In this document: one piece after another, positions 9,332 through 17,439 of the stretch | Layout of the letters: each line of letters starts with the position of its first letter | Position numbering within the stretch: the stretch's first letter is position 1 | Source: Methanobacterium sp. | GTDB taxonomy: Archaea > Methanobacteriota > Methanobacteria > Methanobacteriales > Methanobacteriaceae | Length of the DNA stretch: 30,542 nt | Direction of reading: 5' to 3' | Assembly (NCBI GenBank): GCA_012838205.1 | Contig: DUPR01000001.1 | Location: 1-30,542, forward strand | The notes under the pieces: generated by a model | Told to the model about the DNA's origin: nothing | Database searches by the model: none | The model's input: only the letters and a program-made list of their open reading frames with translations | Program-made: the position numbers and the translations under genes

Positions 9332-10705
9332 TTATTTATTCCGTGCTAATGATGCAAAAATCGCAATTATGCTTAAAATTAATGAAACAATGAATGTTAA
9401 TTGAATGCTCCTTAAGAGGTCTGGATAATTTTGGGGAGTAAATTGAACTGCCCCTATATAGACTGCAAATATTACTAAAATTAGTCCCATTCCAAAAGTT
9501 TGACCTAAAAGTCTCATGGTGCTTAAGGTGGCAGAAGCGACCCCAAAATATTTCTTTTTAACAGATCCCATAATTGCATGGGTATTGGGTGCTGAAAAAA
9601 TTCCAATCCCAATCCCAATAACAGCTAGACCTAAAATTATAACATGTAAACTGGTATGTTTGGTTATGAATGTAAAAATTAATAGCCCCACCGTTATTAT
9701 AGCCATTCCCAGTGAAGCTAATTTTCCAGGATCAAACCTATCGGAAAGTTTACCTGCAAATGGAGACATTATCACCATGAAAAAGGTTTGAACCACCACA
9801 AATAGACCAGCTACCTCTGGTTCCAATCCTTTTATGTACTGTAGATATAAGCTCAATAGAAAACTCACCACAAATGTTGCAATATAGGTTATAAGAGTTG
9901 CCAGGTTGGAAAATGCAAACCTCCGGTTTTCAAAAAAGAGCCTAATGTCTAAAACTGGGTGTTCAACCCTCAACTCCCATTTAACAAAACCTGCAAAGCC
10001 AATAATGCCTAAAATTACCATCACAATACCAAAAGTCTCGGTAATAGTAGAAAATCCTATTAAAACCAGTGAAAGCATGAAAATGTATAATAAAGTTCCC
10101 CAATAATCTAATTTTTCATCTTTACTTGCAGCCCATTCTCCTTTCATCTTCCAAAAAACTAGAATTATTACCACTAAGCACAATGGCACAATGAAATAAA
10201 AAACACTTCTCCAGCCAAGATACTGTGTCAGGAACCCTCCCAGCAGGGGTCCCAGAACCAGCCCAGTATAGCTAGCCATCATATTGATCCCGATGGCTTT
10301 GCCTCTTTCTTTAGGCGGGAAAACTGAGGTTATAATAGCAAGGGCCGTTACAAATATCATTGCACTACTAACACCCTGAAAAACCCTAGTTAAAACCAGG
10401 AATTCGGCTGTGGGAGCTATTGCAGCCAAAAAAGTGGAGATGGTTAAAATGATGATACCATAGCTAAAAATCTTTTTCATCCCATAAATATCGGCAATTC
10501 TGCCAAAAGGAACTGCAAACATTGCTGATGCTAAAAAAAATCCTGTTGTAATCCAGCTTAAAAGAATGGCATTTACTGCTAAATCATTTCCAATGGTAGG
10601 AAGAGCAATGATTAAGGAAGTGCCCATAAATGGTGTTAAAAATGTGGCCAAAGTAGCGATGAGTAGAATAGCAGTTTTATTAACAGGTTTATCTTGAACA
10701 GACAT
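9332..10705 (-). CDS. MFS drug/metabolite exporter, 14-TM (DHA2-like)
   Basis: A 457-residue major facilitator with about 14 hydrophobic segments. The cytoplasmic motif A between helices 2 and 3 reads 'GRIADIYGMKKIF', a second half-motif 'GKLSDRFDPGKLAS' marks the C-terminal half, and 'LGPLLGGFLTQYLGWR' corresponds to the antiporter motif C region. The layout matches proton-driven DHA2 exporters (EmrB/QacA type) that expel drugs or metabolites. The substrate cannot be predicted. The ATG at 10705 is chosen because GGGAG lies seven nt upstream; the reading from 10732 adds nine residues. No regulator gene is adjacent. Confidence 0.88.
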   Translation of the reverse strand: MSVQDKPVNKTAILLIATLATFLTPFMGTSLIIALPTIGNDLAVNAILLSWITTGFFLASAMFAVPFGRIADIYGMKKIFSYGIIILTISTFLAAIAPTAEFLVLTRVFQGVSSAMIFVTALAIITSVFPPKERGKAIGINMMASYTGLVLGPLLGGFLTQYLGWRSVFYFIVPLCLVVIILVFWKMKGEWAASKDEKLDYWGTLLYIFMLSLVLIGFSTITETFGIVMVILGIIGFAGFVKWELRVEHPVLDIRLFFENRRFAFSNLATLITYIATFVVSFLLSLYLQYIKGLEPEVAGLFVVVQTFFMVIMSPFAGKLSDRFDPGKLASLGMAIITVGLLIFTFITKHTSLHVIILGLAVIGIGIGIFSAPNTHAIMGSVKKKYFGVASATLSTMRLLGQTFGMGLILVIFAVYIGAVQFTPQNYPDLLRSIQLTFIVSLILSIIAIFASLARNK

Positions 10706-10966
10706 TTTTTTCTCCCTATTAACCCTTGTCAATTATATGATACAATAAAAGCATCATATAAATATTGTGGAACTTTAATTGGACAAAAAGTGTCAGAGTA
10801 ACTGGTGATTTTTTTTGTTTTAACCAGTCGAGAGGTTTATAATTGCCAAAATTGGAGAGAGTGCTAATTACATGTCTAATGGTGGAAAACCATGCCAATC
10901 AAATGCAAATGGGTGCATAATATTCAAATGTGTATAAATGAAATATATTAATGGGCAGGTGATTAT

Positions 10967-11317
10967 ATGAGGGTAAAATACGCTACCATCATTGTTAAGG
11001 ATATGGATAAGTCAATCAATTTTTATACAGAGGTTATGGGATTTGAAGTAGATAGCAAGTACGATTTGGGACCTGCACGTGAAATCACATTACTTAAAGG
11101 TGAAGGGGATACTATGGTGGAACTAATTAAAAATCCAGAAGACAAGCCCGGGCTATTTTCAATTGGAATGGATGTCGAAGACTTAAACACCACCATTGAA
11201 CAACTTAAATCGAATGGTGCTAAAGTCATAATGGAACCAGTTCCAATAACAGTTGGATTTTTAGCATTTATAGAAGACCCAAACCAGGTTCGAATAGCTT
11301 TAATACAACACAACTAA
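10967..11317 (+). CDS. VOC/glyoxalase-fold protein
   Basis: A 116-residue single-module vicinal oxygen chelate protein with two beta-alpha-beta-beta-beta halves: '[18 protein letters not shown]' and '[18 protein letters not shown]', ending '[14 protein letters not shown]'. Compared with glyoxalase I, only the glutamate in 'MVELIK' is at a metal-ligand position. The usual His/Gln at the start of each half and the final Glu are replaced. It may therefore be non-catalytic, or bind a small molecule, as in VOC antibiotic-binding proteins. The ribosome site AGGTGA is four to five nt before the ATG. No operon partner is evident. Confidence 0.8.
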   Translation: MRVKYATIIVKDMDKSINFYTEVMGFEVDSKYDLGPAREITLLKGEGDTMVELIKNPEDKPGLFSIGMDVEDLNTTIEQLKSNGAKVIMEPVPITVGFLAFIEDPNQVRIALIQHN

Positions 11318-11443
11318 CCCCAATTGTGTTTCTTAAATTGATGGGTGAATTATTTAAGAACTTATTTAAAAAAAGTTTGTCCGTGAATCTGACACCTAAT
11401 GTATGGATGTCGGATGATCATGTTAATTTTTTCTTAATTTATT

Positions 11444-11635
11444 CTAGAAATTTTCGTGTTTCACTGCATCTGCTGGACAGTTGTCCACACACTGGGCACA
11501 GAAAATGCACTCTTCTTCATTTTGGATCTTGGGAATTGAATCTTCATCATCTTGTTGGAATATATTCACTGGACAGTTCTCAACACATGTGCCACACTTG
11601 GTGCATAATTCAGGATCAATTTCAATCTTGGGTAT
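11444..11635 (-). CDS. 2[4Fe-4S] ferredoxin with no canonical start codon in frame
   Basis: The minus strand encodes a small ferredoxin too short for standard ORF calling. The two cluster motifs are CTKCGTCVENCP and CIFCAQCVDNCP, preceded by IPKIEIDPEL and ended by KHENF and TAG. It would carry low-potential electrons for redox enzymes. The frame is open upstream to a TAA but contains no ATG, GTG or TTG. A ribosome site (GGGAGG, 11644-11649 on the minus strand) abuts an ATG (11643-11641) in the wrong frame. Adding one A to the A4 run just after it would give MRKIPKIEIDP. Otherwise an AUA at 11635 lies eight nt from the ribosome site and could be a non-canonical start; coordinates here use that codon. 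A homopolymer sequencing error is the simplest explanation. Confidence 0.8.
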   Translation of the reverse strand: MPKIEIDPELCTKCGTCVENCPVNIFQQDDEDSIPKIQNEEECIFCAQCVDNCPADAVKHENF

Positions 11636-11680
11636 TTTCTCATCCTCCCTGAAAATTAGTATTAAGTGTTTTGATTAAAA

Positions 11681-11721
11681 TAAATTTATATCACCCAATC
11701 AACAGTTCTTCGGTTGGTGAT
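11681..11721 (-). promoter_or_regulatory. Ferredoxin promoter with adjoining inverted repeat
   Basis: On the minus strand a TATA-like TATAAATTTA occupies 11681-11690, about 35 nt upstream of the GGGAGG ribosome site. Directly against it lies an inverted repeat, ATCACC (11690-11695) and GGTGAT (11716-11721), with a shorter inner AAC/GTT match. Its position over the TFB/BRE side of the promoter would suit a repressor or activator site. This is inferred from position only. Confidence 0.4.
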
Positions 11722-11900
11722 CTATAATATTTCAATGGATCTAATTCCCCTTTTTTTTGTCATAAAACAAAAATTTGCGAAAATGGTGTTTTTCGATAAC
11801 ATCATATATACTGGCCAGTGCAAATAGGACAGTTTCGTAGATTAATAATTTAGTAGTAAATTGGTAAGACATGTTTCATGAATTTTTTGATAAATGGAAA

Positions 11901-12314
11901 CTATTCTTGGTGTATAAACTCTACTACGATACCAGTCAATTCCTCTACCAACTTTATGAACTCCCTAAATGTGGGAGGATAACTGTTATAACCATAAGAT
12001 TCCACGTGTTCATCTTTAAACTTAATATATAACTCCCATTCGTCACCTACAACACATGCATCTGTGCATTTAACTTCATATAATTCACACCAACCCCATA
12101 CATCGATTACAGATAGTTCTTCCCAGAAATCAGCCCATTCCTCATAATCAGGCACTATTTTGATTTGTTCATCTTTAGATGGGTGTTTTCTAAACTGTTT
12201 TATAACTAAAACATTCTGCTCCCAGTTTAAGGAGAAAAAATAGTTGGTTTGAGGAATTTCGTATCTGAAAAAAAGTTTACTAGGAACCAGTTGGGGGTGT
12301 TGTGTTTTTTCCAT
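11901..12314 (-). CDS. Hypothetical protein, aromatic and acidic
   Basis: A 137-residue soluble protein rich in Trp, Tyr and Glu with no membrane segment. The N-terminal half appears to be beta-strand rich ('FFRYEIPQTNYFFSLNW'), the middle contains 'EEWADFWEELSVIDVWGW' with three cysteines nearby, and the C-terminal part ends in a helix ('TFREFIKLVEELTGIVV'). I do not recognise the family. The start lies five nt after the stop of the DUF6282 gene, with no visible ribosome site in the A-rich gap, so translation probably depends on coupling to the upstream gene. Confidence 0.65.
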   Translation of the reverse strand: MEKTQHPQLVPSKLFFRYEIPQTNYFFSLNWEQNVLVIKQFRKHPSKDEQIKIVPDYEEWADFWEELSVIDVWGWCELYEVKCTDACVVGDEWELYIKFKDEHVESYGYNSYPPTFREFIKLVEELTGIVVEFIHQE

Positions 12315-12319
12315 TTTTT

Positions 12320-13135
12320 TTAATCAAACAATAATTTTTTTGAGTTTTCCTGACACATTATCTGAATTTCTCTCCAGGAAATACCATGGGAGATTAAAGT
12401 TTCAATCATAGTTTCTAGACCCTGAACTGGCGGGGGATTATGTATTTGGCCTAAATCCGTTGCCAGTATGCAATTGCTAGCTCCAACTTCTTTAATTACA
12501 TTAGCAATGATTTTCGGATTCAGATGATCGTGTTGGGGCATGGTTGCCACCCAACAGTGTTCAAGATAGGCGTGACGGGCCATTTCTTTCTGTTGATCCA
12601 CAGATGCGCCGACAACTTTGGTTAATGGATGATTGATTACGATTTTTTTTATACCCTTGCTATGGCATTCATCTAAAACCTGAAATATTTTATAGGGATG
12701 CAGATGACCAGTTCCCAGAACCATCTTGTTTTCAGCAATAATGTTTAATATTTCCTCTAAAGGCTCAGGTTCTAATTGGATATCATTGTGGTGTATTGTT
12801 GGCAGCCACACGAATTTACCTCCCATCAAAGAGGTGATGCTAACAATTTCTGGGTTCAAACCACCGGTTGTGCAGTTTAGTGTGATTCCTCCAAATGTTG
12901 GCAGCCCAGTTAACTTTTGTGTTAGGTATGCTCGGCTGACTGTGGATTCTACATGAGATTTTATTACAATAGCCTTCATTCCATGGTTTTTGGCTGCTAG
13001 AGCTGCTTCATAGTCATCTAATAGGCGAGGTTTTATATCTGGCTTGGTGTGTATGTGGGTGTCTATAAAACCGTTTAAAATAGAATTTTTTGAAGGTTCC
13101 ACGGTTTTAGTTCCTTTAATCATGGTGTTGATCAT
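12320..13135 (-). CDS. DUF6282-family putative metal-dependent hydrolase
   Basis: An amidohydrolase-like TIM-barrel protein. '[11 protein letters not shown]' near the N terminus supplies the HxH metal motif, 'IKSHVEST' and 'LPTIHHND' add further histidines, '[11 protein letters not shown]' and 'IVINHPL' follow, and '[13 protein letters not shown]' supplies the typical late Asp. The overall pattern matches the DUF6282 family, whose substrate I do not know. It lies 15 nt downstream of the fumarase beta subunit and just before the 137-residue hypothetical, so the three probably form an operon. The start is uncertain: ATG 13135 is used here; TTG 13147 and ATG 13123 are alternatives, and none has a clear ribosome site. 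Confidence 0.78.
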   Translation of the reverse strand: MINTMIKGTKTVEPSKNSILNGFIDTHIHTKPDIKPRLLDDYEAALAAKNHGMKAIVIKSHVESTVSRAYLTQKLTGLPTFGGITLNCTTGGLNPEIVSITSLMGGKFVWLPTIHHNDIQLEPEPLEEILNIIAENKMVLGTGHLHPYKIFQVLDECHSKGIKKIVINHPLTKVVGASVDQQKEMARHAYLEHCWVATMPQHDHLNPKIIANVIKEVGASNCILATDLGQIHNPPPVQGLETMIETLISHGISWREIQIMCQENSKKLLFD

Positions 13136-13150
13136 TTTACATTTCAAGAT

Positions 13151-13687
13151 CTATTTTTTCCGAGTTTCTTCATATAAGTTGGCGCCAGTGGAGTCCATTG
13201 CAACGATGAGTGGTCCGAATTTTTTAACTTCCAACTCCCATATGGCTTCTGGCACTCCCAGATCCAGCCAGTGGACATTTTTGACTTTTTTAACTGAGTT
13301 AACATATAGTGCAGCGCAGCCACCTACTGCGGCCATGAAGACTGCTCCATTTCTTTTTAAGGCATCGGATGTTTTTTGGTCCATGCCTCCCTTTCCAATT
13401 ACTGCTAGCACTCCTTGGTCCAAGATTTCTGCTTGATATGGATTCATGCGTGTGCTGGTGGTTGGGCCAACAGCCACCATCTGGTAATTATTATCCTGGT
13501 TTCTTATTATAGGGCCTGCATGGAATATTACCGCCCCTTCCAGAGGTACTGGTGATCCTTTTTCAACTAGGCGTTTATGAGCACTGTCCCGAGCTGTGTA
13601 AATGGTTCCAGATAGGTAAACTGAATCTTTTATTCTTAATTTCTGAGTTTCTTCCCTATTTAGAGGCGTTTTAAGATGTATTTCCAT
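13151..13687 (-). CDS. Fumarate hydratase beta subunit (class I, C-terminal part)
   Basis: This is the beta subunit of the oxygen-sensitive Fe-S fumarase, or L(+)-tartrate dehydratase-like enzyme, which interconverts fumarate and malate. In methanogens it acts in the incomplete reductive TCA route that starts at pyruvate carboxylase. Characteristic parts are '[15 protein letters not shown]', '[12 protein letters not shown]', '[13 protein letters not shown]', '[10 protein letters not shown]' and 'GCAALYV'. The alpha subunit with the cluster cysteines is not in this window, which is normal where the two subunits are encoded apart. The ATG at 13687 is preferred because AAAGGT lies six nt upstream; an ATG at 13693 abuts that site. 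Tartrate dehydratase activity cannot be excluded. Confidence 0.9.
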   Translation of the reverse strand: MEIHLKTPLNREETQKLRIKDSVYLSGTIYTARDSAHKRLVEKGSPVPLEGAVIFHAGPIIRNQDNNYQMVAVGPTTSTRMNPYQAEILDQGVLAVIGKGGMDQKTSDALKRNGAVFMAAVGGCAALYVNSVKKVKNVHWLDLGVPEAIWELEVKKFGPLIVAMDSTGANLYEETRKK

Positions 13688-13807
13688 AATCATACCTTTA
13701 GTAGTTTATAAAAGTTGTTTAGAATATTTAAAATTGAGTAATTAATTTGAATATGTTTTATTATTAAATTTCCAGCTGGTTTTATTTTTTTGGGAATTTG
13801 ATAGTTG

Positions 13808-14407
13808 TTAACTCATGAATTGAGTTATAACAACTGCAAATAGGATGATAATCAATATGATAATTATTATCCCTAATAAACGGGTTGGATCGCTATTGTT
13901 GTATATATTAACAATTTGATCCATTGCTGACTCATTTTTCATTCTGGTTTTTTTCTGGTTAATTATGGTCATTAAGCGTTCTTCTTCCAGAATTATGTCC
14001 AGATATTTTTTCTGGCTGGTTAATTCGGATTCGTTGCCAGTTTGAGATCCTTTTTTTTCAAACCGATTATCTAAAAAATCCCATAAATCGGTTTCTACCT
14101 GCCTATCTGTTATAAAATCATCGTCTATTACTACTTTAGGGAAAATATCTTTCAAATTTTCTCTTCTTTCTGATATACGGTTTTCAAAATGGTTGAAAGC
14201 CTCTTTTTTCTGATTACGACTATGTATTTTCTGGTCCAAGATTTTCTTGGTTTTGCAGAATTCCAAGGGATTGTTACATTCGCACTTACTATAATCACGT
14301 TGGGATTCACCTTTTTTTAGTTTGTAATGTCCTCCACAGTGGCTGCAAAATAAGAAGCCACCTTCTCTAGCCGCTAATTTAGAGGATTTTTTTCCATTAA
14401 AAACCAT
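13808..14407 (-). CDS. Zinc-ribbon protein with C-terminal membrane anchor, unknown function
   Basis: A 199-residue protein with a cytoplasmic N-terminal zinc-ribbon-like module (CSHCGGHY, then CECNNPLEFC), a long charged, probably coiled-coil middle containing 'RISERRENLKDIFPKV' and 'LDIILEEERLMTIINQKK', and one hydrophobic C-terminal helix ('LGIIIIILIIILFAVVI'). The tail-anchored arrangement would place the zinc domain in the cytoplasm. I do not recognise the family. The ATG at 14407 has AGGTG about six nt upstream and gives 'MVFNGKKSSK'; the longer reading from 14452 adds a hydrophobic leader without a ribosome site. Confidence 0.7.
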   Translation of the reverse strand: MVFNGKKSSKLAAREGGFLFCSHCGGHYKLKKGESQRDYSKCECNNPLEFCKTKKILDQKIHSRNQKKEAFNHFENRISERRENLKDIFPKVVIDDDFITDRQVETDLWDFLDNRFEKKGSQTGNESELTSQKKYLDIILEEERLMTIINQKKTRMKNESAMDQIVNIYNNSDPTRLLGIIIIILIIILFAVVITQFMS

Positions 14408-15206
14408 TAACACACCTGATATATTCCTAACTATGATCACAACAAGATTCACCTAGGGGGGTGATTTGAAATGAAGTATTAAAATCTTTATATGTGATTT
14501 TCCTTGTAATCTATGTCGAATCTGATTTTGAGTAATTATATATTTAATATAGATTTAATTCTTTCCATTTTTAATAAGGCTTTGGGAATAAATCCCATTC
14601 CATAATATACTATCCAACCCCTATGATGGTTCACATATTTTTATAAGTTGAAAACAAAATTAACATGAAATTAAAGATTGTTAATGGTTTAAAATTTAAT
14701 TAGGCCTCAATTAACATTTTTTTAGATCTGTTTAAATAAGTCGTGAATAGTTTTATATACATGGCATTACATTACATTCCTTTACGTTTGCATGAATTGT
14801 TTTATTTAAAAAAATACGTTTAAAAAAAATTCTAACTTTTGGAATCCTAATATTACAAATTGCCACATGAAAAGAAAGGAAGATGGAAAACTTCAAAACA
14901 AAAGTATAGTAATAAAATATTAACTATTTTTAATCAATTATTTAATAAGTGTAATTAGATGAAAATATGGAGATAACAATGATTAATAGAAATACTAAAA
15001 AGTATACAAACAAGTTAATAAAATGTTTTCTCACTAATTCATTCACTGTTTTTCTTACCATATTAAGAAGTAAATAGCAATAGTGGAAATATCTTAATGA
15101 ATCTTGAATCATAAACTAAATTTCAAATAAAAAGAGTAGAATTAATATGTAAGGTTTACAATACTCTTACATTCTCAGTATTTTCAAATTTTTATAGAGG
15201 TGAGTT
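14408..15206. other. Gene-poor AT-rich stretch with promoter-like signal
   Basis: About 800 nt between the divergent zinc-ribbon and DUF2070 genes. A good archaeal TATA-like sequence (TTTTATATAC, 14751-14760, plus strand) has no gene close downstream, so it could serve a non-coding RNA or a long leader. A 32-codon ORF starts at 14979 with GGAG upstream, has a basic N terminus and a hydrophobic stretch, and ends at 15077. It has too little evidence to be called a gene. I see no tRNA-like fold or strong terminator hairpin. Confidence 0.35.
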
Positions 15207-17024
15207 ATGTCTGCCGTTGATAACATTACCAATCTGACCAAGTACTTGGTAACTATTCCCCCCAGTAATTATTCAATTTTAACCATGACCTTTCTTAGTT
15301 TCATTGTTGGAGTGATTGCTGCCTATTTAGACCCCAAAGTATCATTATTCGATAGCATAGTGTATGGTGGATCCACTGGTTTTCTTATCTTCGGATTAAC
15401 TTCAATAATGGATGGTGCAATAACCCAGCCAATTATCAATAGCATGGAAGGACGGCGATACATGAAAATGAAACACTCCATGTTCATATCCCTCTTAACC
15501 ATGATACTAATTTCCATAGTATATATTGTAGGTAGTTTAATCTCCAAATTCACGGTTTACAGTTATATTATTGACGCGTTAATACTAGGCTGCGTCTTAG
15601 CCTTTGGCTTGCGTACATTTATCATTTGGGGAACGTCCAATATCGGTGCAGTGCGGTCAATTATAATATCCGCATTTCAACCCATCCTTATCCTAAGTAT
15701 GGTGGTAGTTATTGTCTTTTTAACGAGTATAAGTACGAATATTGGACCTTTCAGCATCATAGCCATGGCATTGAAAGGAATCGTGGCCGGATTAATATTG
15801 ATGATCGCTATTTACTCCTTCATACTAGTAATTGAATCACCAATCCGCCGAAATTTGGGCGTTGGCGGACTAGAACTACTATCACTCTTCCTAGCTCAAT
15901 ATTCAGAAGGTTCTAAGGCAATGGAACGACTTTTTGAGGATATGGGCGAACCTATTGACACTTTAGTAGGTGTGATTAGTTTTAAAACCAAAAACGGGAT
16001 TAAGGGTCTTTTCATATCTCCATGTGTTCATCCAGGGCCTGTGGGAAATATTGGCGGGGGTAACATGCCCACTCTCCTGGCTGATAGTTTCGACACCTTT
16101 ACCATGGTCAGCCACGGCCCTTCAACCCATGATTTTAACCCAGTTAGCTCCAGGGAGATATGTAAAATAAAAAAAGTGGTAGAAAACGCCTTAGAAGATA
16201 TGGAATATTCTAAAGTGGCCAGCCCTTTTATGCAAGTAGAAAGTGAAAATGCTAAGTTAGGTGTTCAGTATTTCGGAGATAACTTAATAATTTTAGCCAC
16301 ATTCGCACCTTTAGGTTTTGATGATATTGACTTCGGTGTGGGTTTGTCCCTGATAAAAACAATCCAAGGACGTACACAAGCAGAAAATGTGGTTCTTGTG
16401 GACTGTCATAACTCATTTAAAGGAGAATCAGGACGTGTGTTGCCTGGAAACCCCGAAGTATTCCAACTCTTAGATGCGGCTGAAAAACTGGAAAAAGCTG
16501 ACCAAGAAGAATTTAAAATGGGCTGTGCCAATGACCCCATTAAAGAGTTGGATAAAAAGAGTGGAGTGGGAGAAAGCGGGGTTAAAGTGATGGTACTAGA
16601 GGTGGGTGGCCAGAAAACTGCATACATCATTTTAGATGCAAACAACATGGTTATCGGATTCCGTGATGAGATCCTCAATGCAGTTAAAAAAACTGGTGTG
16701 GATTTTGCCGAAGCAATGACCACCGACACCCACTTTGTTAACAACCTATCTGGTGGTCACAATCCACTGGGAACTAGAAACCAAGATATTATCATTGCCA
16801 AAATAGTTGAATGCACAAAAAAGGCTATAGATGATTTGGAACCAGTTACAGCAGGTGTCAAGTTAGCGAAAATTTCAAAAATCAATACACTAGGTCCCAC
16901 ACACTCAACAGAACTGGTGACCACCATTAGTTCTATTGTGGCAGTAAGTAGGATCTTCGCCCCATTAGTCTTTGTACTGGCACTGCTATTTGTCTTTATA
17001 TGGGTATTCTACTGGACAATCTAA
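15207..17024 (+). CDS. DUF2070 membrane protein (predicted neutral ceramidase-like lipid hydrolase)
   Basis: A 605-residue archaeal DUF2070 protein. About seven hydrophobic helices occupy roughly residues 22-210, a large soluble domain follows, and a last helix lies at 583-603. The soluble part carries conserved His/Asp clusters likely to bind metal: '[16 protein letters not shown]' (271-286), '[10 protein letters not shown]' (301-310), '[12 protein letters not shown]' and '[10 protein letters not shown]'. COG3356, to which the family belongs, is annotated as a predicted membrane-associated lipid hydrolase of the neutral ceramidase superfamily. The activity has not, to my knowledge, been shown. 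GAGGTGA lies a few nt before the ATG. Neighbours are an oppositely oriented EMC6-like protein and RqcH. Confidence 0.88.
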   Translation: MSAVDNITNLTKYLVTIPPSNYSILTMTFLSFIVGVIAAYLDPKVSLFDSIVYGGSTGFLIFGLTSIMDGAITQPIINSMEGRRYMKMKHSMFISLLTMILISIVYIVGSLISKFTVYSYIIDALILGCVLAFGLRTFIIWGTSNIGAVRSIIISAFQPILILSMVVVIVFLTSISTNIGPFSIIAMALKGIVAGLILMIAIYSFILVIESPIRRNLGVGGLELLSLFLAQYSEGSKAMERLFEDMGEPIDTLVGVISFKTKNGIKGLFISPCVHPGPVGNIGGGNMPTLLADSFDTFTMVSHGPSTHDFNPVSSREICKIKKVVENALEDMEYSKVASPFMQVESENAKLGVQYFGDNLIILATFAPLGFDDIDFGVGLSLIKTIQGRTQAENVVLVDCHNSFKGESGRVLPGNPEVFQLLDAAEKLEKADQEEFKMGCANDPIKELDKKSGVGESGVKVMVLEVGGQKTAYIILDANNMVIGFRDEILNAVKKTGVDFAEAMTTDTHFVNNLSGGHNPLGTRNQDIIIAKIVECTKKAIDDLEPVTAGVKLAKISKINTLGPTHSTELVTTISSIVAVSRIFAPLVFVLALLFVFIWVFYWTI

Positions 17025-17099
17025 AGAGGTATAGTACGAACTACTTGAAAAAAGATATAATGTAAAAAAAAATTATGTCTTGGTAATTCCAACCATGTC

Positions 17100-17378
17100 C
17101 TAATGGTTGTAGAAAAGAACCCAAACTACTATCCAGATAAAGAAGAAAGGTACAATACCACTCCATAGCCAGCCTTTAAATCCGCCAACCTGTTCTTTGC
17201 CAAAGATTCGCTCAGATAGCTGCCCTGCCAGATAAAGAATAATCAACCCAGCAAGAACTGCAATAACCTCATTTTTACCCAAGCCTGAAATGGCTCCAGT
17301 TGAAAGTAAAAATGATAAATAACCTGCAACAATGGCAAGTACAGCATGCACACCAGTTAACTTAACTTCGAGTTCCAT
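17100..17378 (-). CDS. Three-helix small membrane protein, possibly EMC6-like
   Basis: A 92-residue protein with three hydrophobic helices: '[18 protein letters not shown]', '[17 protein letters not shown]' and '[18 protein letters not shown]'. Size, topology and the tryptophan-rich final helix recall archaeal EMC6-like proteins, homologues of a core subunit of the ER membrane protein complex that inserts membrane proteins. This assignment is tentative and rests on pattern alone. GGAGG lies six nt before the ATG. It is transcribed divergently from rqcH, with only 61 nt between the starts, and converges on the DUF2070 gene. Confidence 0.75.
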   Translation of the reverse strand: MELEVKLTGVHAVLAIVAGYLSFLLSTGAISGLGKNEVIAVLAGLIILYLAGQLSERIFGKEQVGGFKGWLWSGIVPFFFIWIVVWVLFYNH

Positions 17379-17439
17379 TTTTTTCCTCCATTTTACATAT
17401 TAAATTATAGTTCATATAAATATAAATAAAGGTGTTTCC

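Noticed and set aside
10801..10828. ACTGGT...ACCAGT inverted repeat with a T-rich loop
   Set aside because: Arms of only six bases and a loop of sixteen; too weak to call a terminator or operator, and not placed after any plus-strand gene.
11326..11678. Plus-strand ORFs of 108 and 65 residues over the ferredoxin
   Set aside because: They are antisense to clear CxxCxxCxxxCP cluster motifs and contain Cys/His-rich mirror sequence without family character.
14979..15077. 32-codon ORF with a GGAG upstream
   Set aside because: Short, with no recognisable motif; such ORFs occur by chance in AT-rich intergenic DNA, so it is mentioned but not annotated as a gene.
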